Translations under genes and position numbers: made by a program | Notes under the pieces: generated by a model | Database searches by the model: none | Told to the model about the DNA's origin: nothing | What the model saw: only the letters and a program-made list of their open reading frames with translations | Part shown: piece after piece, positions 34,582 through 43,204 of the stretch | Position numbering within the stretch: the stretch's first letter is position 1 | How the letters are laid out: every line of letters starts with the position of its first letter | Source of the DNA: JBBROS01 sp038229135 | GTDB lineage: Bacteria > Pseudomonadota > Alphaproteobacteria > Acetobacterales > Acetobacteraceae | Assembly (NCBI GenBank): GCA_038229135.1 | Contig: JBBROS010000014.1 | Span: 1 to 64,000 of the forward strand | Length of the DNA stretch: 64,000 bases | Direction: 5' to 3'

Positions 34582-35409
34582 GTGAGCGAGGCTGGCCCGA
34601 AGCGGGTGCTGCACCGGACGGTATACGATTATGGGCGGGCCGTGCGGCTTGGGCCGCAATGGGTGCGGCTGCGGCCCATGCCGGACCCGCGGGCGCCCGA
34701 GCAGGCCTACGCGTTGAGGGTGACGCCCACGCCGCTGTCGTTGCATTGGCAGATGGACCCGGAGGGCAACCGGGTGGCGCGCATGGTGCTTCCGGCCGAG
34801 GTGGAGCGGCTTACGCTCGAGGTGTCGGCTTGCGTGCCGGCAGCGCGGAACCCGTTCGACTTCCTGCTCGAGCCGAGCGCCGAGACGATGCCGTTCACGT
34901 ATGCACCGTCCACGGCGGTCGCGCTCGCCCGGTATCTGGTGGCCGAACCTGCCGAGCCGGCCGTGCAGGCGCTGGCCGACGAGGCAGGTCCGGCGGCGAC
35001 GGTCGAATGGCTGCTGGCGCTCACGGCCCGGGTTCGGGACCGGCTCGACTACATCGTGCGGGAGGAGCCGGGCGTGTGGTCGCCGGGCCAGACGCTGGCG
35101 GAGGGGCGCGGGTCCTGCCGGGACAGTGCCTGGCTGCTTGTGCAGGCGCTGCGGCTGCGGGGCGTGGCCGCGCGGTTCGTCTCGGGCTACCTGGTGCAGG
35201 ACGAGGGGGCCGAGCTGCATGCGTGGGCCGAGGCCTATCTGCCGGGCGCGGGCTGGGTGGGGGTGGACGCGACGTCCGGCTTCCTGACGGCCGAGCAGCA
35301 TATCGGGCTGGCGGCGGCACCGGAGCCGGGCGGGGCGGCGCCGCTGGAGGGCACGGTGGAGCCGGGGCCGGTGCACCTGACCACGAGCGTGCAGGTGGTT
35401 GCGGCGTGA
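34582..35409 (+). CDS. Transglutaminase-like cysteine peptidase family protein (1)
   Basis: A 275-residue protein with the bacterial transglutaminase N-terminal region (LHRTVYDYGRAVRLGPQWVRLRP) and a papain-like core. The catalytic residues are inferred as Cys179 (GRGSCRDSAW), His213 (ELHAWAEAYLPG) and Asp229 (GVDATSG). Such proteins occur with circularly permuted ATP-grasp and alpha-E genes and are thought to act on peptide bonds or to form amide links. The start is a GTG six bases after the upstream stop; its stop overlaps the GTG of the next gene. Confidence 0.88.
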   Translation: MSEAGPKRVLHRTVYDYGRAVRLGPQWVRLRPMPDPRAPEQAYALRVTPTPLSLHWQMDPEGNRVARMVLPAEVERLTLEVSACVPAARNPFDFLLEPSAETMPFTYAPSTAVALARYLVAEPAEPAVQALADEAGPAATVEWLLALTARVRDRLDYIVREEPGVWSPGQTLAEGRGSCRDSAWLLVQALRLRGVAARFVSGYLVQDEGAELHAWAEAYLPGAGWVGVDATSGFLTAEQHIGLAAAPEPGGAAPLEGTVEPGPVHLTTSVQVVAA

Positions 35410-37838
35410 GGCCGGACGCAGCGACGGCGGCCATCGACGAGATGGTGAACGGCCGCGGCGGCGTGCGGCCGCACTGGCGGGGGGTGCTGGGCGCCCTGCT
35501 CGGGCTCGAGCCCGGGACGTTGGCCGCGCGAGTGCGCCGGCTGGACGAGGCGGCCGAAGAGGAAGGGGCAGCGCCGCACTGGCGGTGCGACCCGGTGCCG
35601 CTTCCGCTGATGGCCAGCGAATTCGCGGCACTCGATGCCGGGCTGGTGCAGCGGGCGCGGCTGCTGGAGGCGTTGCTGGCCGATGTGTATGGCCCGCAGG
35701 CCATGCTGGAGGGCGGCTGGCTGCCGCCCGCGCTGGTGCACGCGAACCCGGGCTACTTGCGCGCCTGCCGGGCTTCGCTCGAGGGTGGGGCGGCGCCGGG
35801 GCGATACCTGCAGACCTATGCGGCCGACCTGCTGCGCGGGCCGGATGGGCAGTGGCGGGTGGTGGCGGACCGCACGGGGGGCAGCCTCGGGATCGGGTAT
35901 GCGCGGGAGAGCCGGCGGCTGCTGGCGCGCGTGCTGCCGGAGCTGTTCCGCGTGGCACCGGTGCGGCAGCTGCGGCCGTTCTTCGAGGCGTGGCAGGATG
36001 CGCTGCTGGCGCAAGGAGCACGGTCCGACGGGCGCGCACCCGTGGTGGCGATGCTGACGCCCGGCCCCTCGGACCCGCACTGGCCGGAGCACCTGGCGCT
36101 CTCGCGGGACCTGGCATGCGCGCTGGTGGAGGCGCGGGACCTGACGGTGCGGGGCGGCGTGCTCTCCATCAAGACGCTCGAAGGGCTGCAACCCGTGGAC
36201 GTGCTGGTGCGGCGTGTGCCGGGGGCTGGGCTCGATCCGCTGGAGCTGCCGCCCGGGCCGCAGGCGGGCGTGGCGGGGCTGCTGGACGCGGCGCGTCAGG
36301 GCTCGGTGCGGATCCTGAACCATCCGGGGGCGGCCGTCGTGGAGGCGCCGGCCTTCGCGGCGTTCATGCCCGTGCTGGCCCGGCGGCTGCTGGGCGAGGC
36401 GCTGCTGCTGCCCACCACGCCCACGGTATGGCTGGCCGACGAGGGGGTGCCGCGCATGCTGGCGCAGGGCTTCGATCGCTGGAGCGTGCGCCCGGCGTTG
36501 GACGGTTCGGCGCCGCCCGCGCCGCTGCGGAGCCTGAGCCGGGAGGCGCGGGCGGCGATGGAGCAGTCCATGGCGGAGCGGCCCTGGGCGTATGCCGGGT
36601 CGACGAGCCTCGCGCCGAGCCTGGCGCCGTGCTGGGCGGTGAAGGAGGGGGGGCTCGCGCCCGCCCCGGTGGTGCTGCGGCTGTTCCTGATGCATGACGG
36701 CGAGCAGTGGCGCATGATGCCGGGGGGACTCGCGCGCGTGGTGGCGGTGGGCGAGCACATGGCGGAGACGTTGCCCGCGGGGGCGGTGGTGAAGGATGTG
36801 TGGGTGTTGAGCGAGGGCGGCGGCACGATCGAGGGGCCCGGGCCGGCGCCGGGGGCGCGTGTGGCGCTGCGGCGCGGCGCGGGGAACCTGCCGAGCCGGG
36901 TGGCGGACGATTTCTTCTGGCTCGGGCGCTATGTGGAGCGGCTCGATGCGCAGGCGCGGCTGGGGCGGGCCGGGCTGCTGCGCCGGGCGCGCGGGGCGCC
37001 GCTGCCGCGGGAGCTGGCGGAGCTCGAGGTGCTGACGCGCTGCCTGCGGGCAGCCGGGTTCGATGCGGCGCCGCCCGCCACGCCGCTCGAGGATCAGGTG
37101 CGGCGAAGCCTGCTGCCGCGCGGCTCCGTGGGTGTGACGCTCGCGCAGGTGCAGCGACTGATCGAGGCGCTGCGGGACCGGCTGACGGTGGAGAGCCACG
37201 GGGCGTTCACCCATGCGCTGCGGGCGGCGCGCGGGGATGCGGAACAGGTGGAGAGCCTTGACGGCCTGGTGCACGCCATGGCCGGGCTGCAACGGCTGGC
37301 CACCACGGTGGCGGGCGTGGCGGCGGAGGGCATGGTGCGCGGCGGCGGCCGGCTGTTCCTGGACCTCGGGCGGCGGGTGGAGCGCGGCATGCTGGGCGGC
37401 TACGTGCTGGCCACCGTGCTGGACCAGCCTCCGGCGCGCATGGACGGCACGCTGCGGATGGCGCTCGAGCTGTGCGACAGCGCCATCACCTATCGCAGCC
37501 GGTATCTGAGCGCGTTGCAGCCGGCGCCGGCGCTGGACCTGGTGCTGGCGGACACGGGCAACCCCCGGGCGCTCGCCTACCAGTTCGAGGAGGCGGCGGA
37601 CCTGTTGGAGCGGGCCGGCGACCCCGAGCTGGCGGAGGTGGCGCGGGCTGCCGTGGGGCGGATCGGGCGGCTGGTGGATGCAGTGTCCCGCGCGGCCGAC
37701 CCGGCGCAGGCCGTGTCCGAGCTGCCCGACGCGCTGGTGGGCGCGGGCAACGAGGCGGCGGTGCTGAGCGACCGGATCACCCGGCGGTTCTTCGCGCTGC
37801 TGCCCAAGCTGCAATCCGTGGGGCTCGAGACGGCATGA
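35406..37838 (+). CDS. Circularly permuted ATP-grasp / alpha-E domain fusion protein
   Basis: An 810-residue fusion. Residues about 1-480 are a circularly permuted ATP-grasp region (DUF404/407), with HANPGYLRACRA, LQTYAADLLRGPDGQW, DRTGGSLGIGYARESRRL, ILNHPGAAVVEAPAF, and FRSL-like SLSREARAA segments. Residues from about 495 form the all-helical alpha-E domain (DUF403), recognisable by PSRVADDFFWLGRYVERLDAQARL-type helices. The two are often separate genes. Biochemistry is unknown; comparative genomics predicts peptide or amide ligation. It starts at a GTG inside the previous stop and overlaps the second transglutaminase by four bases. Confidence 0.9.
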   Translation: MRPDAATAAIDEMVNGRGGVRPHWRGVLGALLGLEPGTLAARVRRLDEAAEEEGAAPHWRCDPVPLPLMASEFAALDAGLVQRARLLEALLADVYGPQAMLEGGWLPPALVHANPGYLRACRASLEGGAAPGRYLQTYAADLLRGPDGQWRVVADRTGGSLGIGYARESRRLLARVLPELFRVAPVRQLRPFFEAWQDALLAQGARSDGRAPVVAMLTPGPSDPHWPEHLALSRDLACALVEARDLTVRGGVLSIKTLEGLQPVDVLVRRVPGAGLDPLELPPGPQAGVAGLLDAARQGSVRILNHPGAAVVEAPAFAAFMPVLARRLLGEALLLPTTPTVWLADEGVPRMLAQGFDRWSVRPALDGSAPPAPLRSLSREARAAMEQSMAERPWAYAGSTSLAPSLAPCWAVKEGGLAPAPVVLRLFLMHDGEQWRMMPGGLARVVAVGEHMAETLPAGAVVKDVWVLSEGGGTIEGPGPAPGARVALRRGAGNLPSRVADDFFWLGRYVERLDAQARLGRAGLLRRARGAPLPRELAELEVLTRCLRAAGFDAAPPATPLEDQVRRSLLPRGSVGVTLAQVQRLIEALRDRLTVESHGAFTHALRAARGDAEQVESLDGLVHAMAGLQRLATTVAGVAAEGMVRGGGRLFLDLGRRVERGMLGGYVLATVLDQPPARMDGTLRMALELCDSAITYRSRYLSALQPAPALDLVLADTGNPRALAYQFEEAADLLERAGDPELAEVARAAVGRIGRLVDAVSRAADPAQAVSELPDALVGAGNEAAVLSDRITRRFFALLPKLQSVGLETA

Positions 37839-38731
37839 CCGTGCTGCGGGTGGAGCACGTGACGGAGTACGACTACGAGAGCCCCGTGGAGCTCGCGGCG
37901 CACCTGGTGCACCTGCGGCCGCGCACCCTGCCGCAGCAGCGCGTGCTGCACCACGCGCTGCACATCTCGCCCAAGCCGGACCGGGTGGTGGAGGGCGTGG
38001 ACCATTTCGGCAACGACACGGCCTGGGTGTTCTTCGACCGGCCGCACGGCGCCCTCCGGATTGTGTCCGAGGCGGTGGTGGAGCTGTCCCGCCCGCCCAC
38101 TGCGCGCGCGGGCGACACGCCGGCCTGGGAGGTGGTGGCGAGCCTGGCGCTGCGGCCCGCGGGGGCGCGGGAGGCGGCGCAGTTCGTTTTTGAAAGCGCC
38201 ATGGTGCCGCTGGAGCGGGAGGCACTGGCCTACGCGGCCCCCAGCTTCTCGCCCGGCCGCCCGGTGCTGGCGGGCCTGCTGGACCTGATGGCGCGGATGG
38301 GCCGGGATTTTGCCTTCGACCCGGCGGCCACCACCGTGAGCACCCCCGTGCGCCGCGTTCTGGAGCTGCGGGCGGGGGTCTGCCAGGATTTTGCGCACGT
38401 GATGATCGCCGGGCTCCGCGCCCTCGGGCTGCCGGCGCGCTACGTGTCCGGATACGTTCGCACCGTGCCGCCATCGGGCCAGGCGCGGCTGGTGGGGGCG
38501 GACCAGAGCCACGCCTGGGTCAGCTGCTGGCTGGGGCCCGCGCACGGGTGGATCGACCTCGACCCGACAAACGACCTGGTGGTGACGCAGGACCACGTGT
38601 GGCTGGGCTGGGGGCGGGACTACGCGGATGTGAGCCCAGTGCGAGGCGTGCTGCTGGGTGGGGGGCGGCACGGGCTGCGGGTGATGGTGGATATGAAGCC
38701 GGAGCAGGTGGAGCGGCGACGGGTGGGGTAG
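37835..38731 (+). CDS. Transglutaminase-like protein (2)
   Basis: A 298-residue paralogue of the first transglutaminase with the same N-terminal region (VEHVTEYDYESPVELAAHL). The catalytic residues are inferred as Cys183 (GVCQDFAHV), His226 (SHAWVSCWL) and Asp243 (DLDPTND), the usual GxCxDFA pattern. It overlaps the ATP-grasp/alpha-E gene (ATGA), closing a three-gene unit. It could cleave or ligate the product of the ATP-grasp enzyme; the substrate is unknown. Confidence 0.9.
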   Translation: MTVLRVEHVTEYDYESPVELAAHLVHLRPRTLPQQRVLHHALHISPKPDRVVEGVDHFGNDTAWVFFDRPHGALRIVSEAVVELSRPPTARAGDTPAWEVVASLALRPAGAREAAQFVFESAMVPLEREALAYAAPSFSPGRPVLAGLLDLMARMGRDFAFDPAATTVSTPVRRVLELRAGVCQDFAHVMIAGLRALGLPARYVSGYVRTVPPSGQARLVGADQSHAWVSCWLGPAHGWIDLDPTNDLVVTQDHVWLGWGRDYADVSPVRGVLLGGGRHGLRVMVDMKPEQVERRRVG

Positions 38732-38822
38732 GCGCGCGGGTTCACGCCGCAACCGCAACATAAAAGTTGTCACGGCCGGAACGTGGGGCCACGGTCGCCC
38801 GACAAAGCCTTGGAGACCTCTC

Positions 38823-39812
38823 GTGCGGCTCACGTTCAAGACGGACGACCTCCCGGCCCGCGAGCGTTCGGCGTTCTGGCATGACGCGATATGCCGGGAC
38901 CTTCTGAACGTGACTTCCCACCCGCTAGAGTCCGCGGGCCGGTTCCGGGCGCGGCTCGACCTTCAGACGGTCGGACGGTTCAAGCTCGCAGACATCCACA
39001 CCAGCCGTGTCCGGATCGAGCGGAATGCGGGCAACCTCGCGCGGGGCGCCTCGGATTGCGTGTTGCTCTACCAGACCAGGTCATCGAGCGCGCACCATTA
39101 CGAGATTGGCGCGGCCAGCTATGCGGTCGAGCCGGGCGATATCTGCCTGGTGCCCATGGATCGGCGATATAGCGGCGCAGCTGGGCCCGGAGGGGCTCGG
39201 ACGGTGTTGATCCCCAATGCCGTGATCGGGCCCTTGCTCGCGCGGCGCGAGCTGACGCAGGCGCACCATTTCGCGACGGCGACGCCCTGGGGACGGTTGC
39301 TCAGGGCAGGCCTCGATGCGGCCGCCGCCCAGCTTGCCCCGTTGAGCGATGCCGCGGGCGACGCGGTGCTCGGAAATCTTGCAGCCTTGGCGGCCGTTGC
39401 TGTCAACGCGTCGGACGAGGGGCGGGCGACGGGCGCCGATGCCGCGCGCGCCGTGCGGCTATCGGCCTTGCAGCGCTACATGAGACGGCACCGGACCGAC
39501 CCGCTGCTCGACCCGGCCCGGGCGGCGGCCGGCACCGGCATGTCTGCGCGCCAGGTCCATTTGCTCTTTCAGCCCACGGGCCACAGTTTTTCCGAATGGC
39601 TGACGGCGTTGCGGCTCGCCGCGTGCAAGGCGGAGCTCGAGGACCCGTCCCAGCTCGTGCGGTCCGTGGCGGATGTGGCGTTCGGCCAGGGCTTCAACAG
39701 CCTGTCGGTGTTCTACCGGGCGTTCGCCGCGGCGTATGCCGCGTCGCCGGGCGAGATCCGGGCCCACGCCCGGCCCGGCGTGACCCGAACCGGCGCGTGC
39801 CTTCGGCCATAA
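38823..39812 (+). CDS. AraC family transcriptional regulator
   Basis: A 329-residue regulator with an N-terminal AraC-binding-like domain (TDDLPARERSAFWHDAIC, then VLLYQTRSSS, GDICLVPMDRR) and a C-terminal pair of helix-turn-helices (DPARAAAGTGMSARQVHLLF, VADVAFGQGFNSLSVFYRAF). The effector is unknown. The GTG start has GGAG upstream. Its last 119 bases overlap the convergent PEP-CTERM-like gene. It may regulate neighbours, but no operator was identified. Confidence 0.9.
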   Translation: MRLTFKTDDLPARERSAFWHDAICRDLLNVTSHPLESAGRFRARLDLQTVGRFKLADIHTSRVRIERNAGNLARGASDCVLLYQTRSSSAHHYEIGAASYAVEPGDICLVPMDRRYSGAAGPGGARTVLIPNAVIGPLLARRELTQAHHFATATPWGRLLRAGLDAAAAQLAPLSDAAGDAVLGNLAALAAVAVNASDEGRATGADAARAVRLSALQRYMRRHRTDPLLDPARAAAGTGMSARQVHLLFQPTGHSFSEWLTALRLAACKAELEDPSQLVRSVADVAFGQGFNSLSVFYRAFAAAYAASPGEIRAHARPGVTRTGACLRP

Positions 39813-41085
39813 TCAGAATCGCGGCGAACAGCATGAGGCTGTCAGGCTCGGGCACGTCCGTGACGGTGGCCGTGAGGCTGGTGATGCACAGGGCCGGATC
39901 GTCCGGGGAGCACGCGCCGTTCGGGAAGAGCGGGCGCGTGGGGTCGGTCCCCGGACCGTCGGACAAGGGGTCGAAGTTCCGGGCGGTTCCGTCCGTGGGC
40001 AGCAGGTCCGTAAGCAGGAGGTTCGGGATCGTCCCCAGGCTGAGGTTCACGCCCGGCGTTTTGTAAGTGTCGCGGCAACTCAGGGCGCCGCATGTTTGCG
40101 TGACGTCGAGCGCGATGCTGAACGCCCGCGCGCCGAACCATTCGCCTGTGAGGTCGAGCGTTTCCTTGCCGGTCGAGACGTTGAACAGATTGCCCAGCGG
40201 GAACGTCTTGTCGGCGGTGGCCCCGAATATCTCGGCGTGGAAGCTGAGATCGACGGGCAGGCTCACGATCGTCTGTTCCGTGATGGGCATGTTGAGTTTC
40301 ACGACCGGCAGGATGTTCATGTAGATCGTCTCGCCATTTGTCAGGGCGAGGGTGGCCGACGGGTCCCCGAACAGGTTATCGACGCTGCCGGTATCGCCCG
40401 TGACCAGGATGGGCGTGTCGGCGGCCGTTAGGGTCTTGGTGGTGCTGTACCACACCAGGTCCCCATACGTGACGGTTGGCTTCCAGGTGAGAATTTGCTG
40501 GAGCTGGGCCGTGAGGTCCACAGCGGCCGTGATAGAGGCGAGGGTGACGCAGAACGGGCACGGGCCGACGTCTGCCGAGAGGCCGGTCGTCACCTTGACG
40601 TTTTGGCTGGCGATGGGGCTCTTCGCGATACCCGTGCCTCCGAACTGCAGCGCGGCGTAGGGGTCGCCCGAGGTGGCGGTGTTCAGCTTGGCGGTGAGCA
40701 GCGGCAGGTCGGCGTGGAGCGGGCCGATGCCGAACGTCATGTCGCCCTGGACGAGCGCGAAGGCGCTGCTGGCGACGGAGCCGGACCAGACGGAGCCGTA
40801 GCCGACCGAGAGCTTGGTCGAGCCGGGGACGAAGGCCTGCGCCAGCCCCGGGGAGGACAGGGTGTAGGACGTGCTCCCCGCCACCGAGGCGACGACGGGG
40901 AGCGGCACCATGGTGATCGAGGCCGCGACGCCGACATCGGACCAGGGTACCGGCCCGACCTCCTTCGAGACCGGAAGAAAGATCATGGCGGCGCTTCCGG
41001 CGGTGGACACGTTGATCGTGCTGGCGTGGGTTGCCGCCGGGGCGAGTGCGGCCGCGATGGCCACAGTCCAGATATGGATAGACAT
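39694..41085 (-). CDS. Secreted protein with PEP-CTERM-like tail; candidate XrtA substrate
   Basis: A 463-residue protein of unknown function with a signal peptide (cleavage near THAS). The body is Ser/Thr/Gly-rich and beta-rich, with a few Cys. The C-terminal VPEPDSLMLFAAILIMAEG is followed by an Arg cluster (TRRFGSRRAGR): the Pro-Glu-Pro, hydrophobic segment and basic cluster of an exosortase sorting signal. About 20 further residues follow the cluster, encoded opposite the AraC gene, which is unusual because such tails normally end at the basic cluster. Translation from ATG 41085 has a GAGGGA ribosome-binding site. Confidence 0.8.
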   Translation of the reverse strand: MSIHIWTVAIAAALAPAATHASTINVSTAGSAAMIFLPVSKEVGPVPWSDVGVAASITMVPLPVVASVAGSTSYTLSSPGLAQAFVPGSTKLSVGYGSVWSGSVASSAFALVQGDMTFGIGPLHADLPLLTAKLNTATSGDPYAALQFGGTGIAKSPIASQNVKVTTGLSADVGPCPFCVTLASITAAVDLTAQLQQILTWKPTVTYGDLVWYSTTKTLTAADTPILVTGDTGSVDNLFGDPSATLALTNGETIYMNILPVVKLNMPITEQTIVSLPVDLSFHAEIFGATADKTFPLGNLFNVSTGKETLDLTGEWFGARAFSIALDVTQTCGALSCRDTYKTPGVNLSLGTIPNLLLTDLLPTDGTARNFDPLSDGPGTDPTRPLFPNGACSPDDPALCITSLTATVTDVPEPDSLMLFAAILIMAEGTRRFGSRRAGRGPGSRPATRHTPRRTPGRTPTGC

Positions 41086-41280
41086 TGCTGATCCCTCATG
41101 CGGGCTGCCTCGGCCCGGCGCGATGTTCGGCCGGTGTTGGAGGCGCAGTAGCCCAAGGTTTAGGGCCAGGCCGCCGCCGGATCGTCCGGCAGGGCGCACT
41201 GCCTGTCCGGCACAGCGCACGATGGTTGGAATAACCGGGGCTGCCGGCCCTCGCGTGGAACGGGCCGACCGCGGGTGCCG

Positions 41281-41907
41281 TTACGGCTGCGGCACCTCTG
41301 AGCGCCGCGTCGCGCGCTTTCTCCACACGCGTAGGTCGGCCATGGCCGTTATGGTCGCTGCGAGCACCAGCGCGCAGAGGACGGATTTTGAGACCGTCTC
41401 CATCGTTCCTTCGATCAGCATGGCGTGGACGACGCCGCCCCCGACGATGACGACCGCGAGGACCATGTGGCTGAGGCGCCAGGTTCGCGGTCGCAGCCGC
41501 AGCGGGCGGCGGATGGCAGCCAGCACCGCTGTTGTGAAGATGGCCAGCATCGAGAGCACGCCGAAGGGGGAGAAGGGCGTGGGCGAGGCGAACATGAGTG
41601 CGTCCATCATGTCGGGCGGGCTCGTCATCCAGAGGCCGCCGACGTGGATGAGGACCGCGGCGACCAGGGCGGTGCCGACCCAGCGATGGGCTTGCCGGCC
41701 CCGCATGGCGCGCAGGCCCGGGAGGTATCCGCCGACGAGGAGCGGCTGCGCCAGCACGAGGGCCAGGGCCAGGATGCCTGCGACGCCGGCCAGGATGTAG
41801 ACGGGGCCGCGCCATTCGAGCAGCGGGCTCGCCAGGGCGAGTGCCAAGGGCACGCCGATGACGGCAGCGAGGGTGGCCCAGATCAGGGCTGGTCTGGCCC
41901 GGTTCAT
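41281..41907 (-). CDS. Ferric-reductase-like transmembrane protein
   Basis: A 208-residue membrane protein with about five hydrophobic segments. Histidines sit at heme-coordinating-like positions (AHRWVGT, HVGGLWM, RLSHMV, VHAMLIEGTME), as in the YedZ/ferric-reductase transmembrane fold. A heme b electron carrier or quinone-linked component is plausible but unproven. It is followed downstream by the PEP-CTERM-like gene, and 22 bases separate it from the upstream intradiol-dioxygenase-like gene. Confidence 0.6.
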   Translation of the reverse strand: MNRARPALIWATLAAVIGVPLALALASPLLEWRGPVYILAGVAGILALALVLAQPLLVGGYLPGLRAMRGRQAHRWVGTALVAAVLIHVGGLWMTSPPDMMDALMFASPTPFSPFGVLSMLAIFTTAVLAAIRRPLRLRPRTWRLSHMVLAVVIVGGGVVHAMLIEGTMETVSKSVLCALVLAATITAMADLRVWRKRATRRSEVPQP

Positions 41908-41929
41908 CGGTGGGTCGGGCCGGAGGCGG

Positions 41930-42418
41930 CTAGGCGGGTTGCAGGACGAAGTGGGCCTGCAGGCTCGTCTCGCGGGCGCTTCGCATGACGGGGCGCAGGA
42001 AGACCGTCCTGAAGTCGCCGGTGTCATAGGCGAGGTGGGCGTGCGGCTGGCCGAAGATCGGGATAATTTGAGGCATCTCGAGGCGGAACACCCCGTCCTT
42101 GTCGGTGAGCGTGGCGCCGTGGCTCTGCGGCTCGTGCTCCTGCCCTTCGACCGTGTGGGCCCAGACGTGGACGCGCCGCCCGGCGAGCGGAGCCCCGTCG
42201 CCGGCACGCCGCACGGTGCCCGTCATCCAGAACCCGCCCTTGCCGATGCGCTCCACGATCGGCGCGCCTTTGACGTAGTTGTTCGAGCCGCCGGACATCG
42301 ACTCGGTCGGGGCCAGGCCCTGCGCGTGGGCAATCTGCGCAAGGCTGAGCACCCCGGCTGCCCCGACGAAGCTACCGGCTGTGAGGATCGTTCGGCGGCG
42401 GATAACGGTGGCGGTCAT
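41930..42418 (-). CDS. Intradiol-dioxygenase-like secreted protein
   Basis: A 162-residue protein with an exported N-terminus including RRRTILT, compatible with a Tat signal. The core resembles intradiol ring-cleavage dioxygenases: NNYVKGAPIVERIGKGGF, TGTVRRAGDGAPLAGRRVHVW and PHAHLAY, the last containing the His-x-His metal site. One Tyr ligand candidate is seen (NNYV); full ligation could not be confirmed. It probably binds iron and may act on aromatics or redox partners. It is coupled to the ferric-reductase-like gene. Confidence 0.65.
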   Translation of the reverse strand: MTATVIRRRTILTAGSFVGAAGVLSLAQIAHAQGLAPTESMSGGSNNYVKGAPIVERIGKGGFWMTGTVRRAGDGAPLAGRRVHVWAHTVEGQEHEPQSHGATLTDKDGVFRLEMPQIIPIFGQPHAHLAYDTGDFRTVFLRPVMRSARETSLQAHFVLQPA

Positions 42419-42638
42419 CTCAGTGCCTCCCAGGACGATGCGTTCCAGTGAACGCGGGCGCAATACCAACCCCTGCAGCATATAACGTGGCGTCGACTGG
42501 TTGCCAGATGAAGGTGCGCGTGACCGGGACCGTATGCGTGCGCCCGAGCAAGCAGATGAGCTTTCATGCTCCCATGAGAACGAGATAGCGTCGCTGCGGC
42601 TAGGCCTGCATCGCTGAACCGGAGAGGAGCATCGGGAG
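42419..42638. other. Divergent intergenic region intradiol-like / cupin
   Basis: A 220-base gap between divergent genes that must hold both promoters. The central part (near ATATAACG) is lower in G+C. I recognised no specific operator. GGAGAGGAG-like ribosome-binding site precedes the cupin gene. Confidence 0.4.
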
Positions 42639-43043
42639 ATGAGGAGTTCACTGGGCGTGGTGCTTGCTCTGGGTGCGTCGCTGTTCGGGCAGGCCGCGCT
42701 GGCACAAGACCCGGCCCGGCCGAACCTCGTGCAGCGCGAGGTGGTTGAAGGCATGCCGCGGGGCGAGCGGCAGGAGGTGCAGGTGCTGACGGCGACGATC
42801 GCGCCCGGGCAGCGCACGGTGTTCCACACGCACCGGCATCCCGTGACGGTCTATATGCTCGAGGGCGCGTTCACGCTCGAGATGGAGGGGCGGGAGCCTG
42901 TGACGGTGCGGGCCGGGCAGTCGATGGTGGAGCCGCCGAACGTGCGAATGACGGGCTACAACCGGAGTGCGACGGAGACGATCCGGCTGGTCATCTTCTA
43001 TGTCGGGGAGCCGGGGACGCCATTTCTGGATCCCATCCACTAG
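42639..43043 (+). CDS. Secreted cupin-domain protein
   Basis: A 134-residue protein with a signal peptide (MRSSLGVVLALGASLFGQAALAQ-type start). The single cupin barrel has motif 1 FHTHRHPVTVYMLEG, including the His-x-His and Glu metal ligands, while motif 2 (EPPNVRM) shows Asn in place of the usual last His. It probably binds a small molecule or metal in the periplasm. Divergent from the intradiol-like gene, with which it may form a functional set. Confidence 0.85.
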   Translation: MRSSLGVVLALGASLFGQAALAQDPARPNLVQREVVEGMPRGERQEVQVLTATIAPGQRTVFHTHRHPVTVYMLEGAFTLEMEGREPVTVRAGQSMVEPPNVRMTGYNRSATETIRLVIFYVGEPGTPFLDPIH

Positions 43044-43081
43044 GATGTGTCTGGGCCCAACGTTATCCGGCCCGCGAACGC

Positions 43082-43163
43082 CATCGCGAGCGCAGCGTGG
43101 CGACCCAGGGCCGCAAAGACCAGCCCGTCGGCCCCTGGATCGCCCCGCCTGCGGCTCGCGATG
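43082..43163. repeat. Palindromic repeat, copy 1
   Basis: Outer arms CATCGCGAGC (43082-43091) and GCTCGCGATG (43154-43163) match perfectly, with partly complementary GGCGACCCAGGGCC and GGCCCCTGGATCGCC inside. It lies between the convergent cupin and PIG-L genes. Related copies are at 56905-56964 and 63804-63900. Confidence 0.85.
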
Positions 43164-43204
43164 AAGGCTCCGCGGGCCACGGTCCGACTTGCGGCGAGCG
43201 CGCT

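Noticed and set aside
41086..41280. Sigma-54 promoter for the PEP-CTERM-like gene
   Set aside because: I searched the minus strand for GG-N10-GC with TGGC and found no acceptable match.
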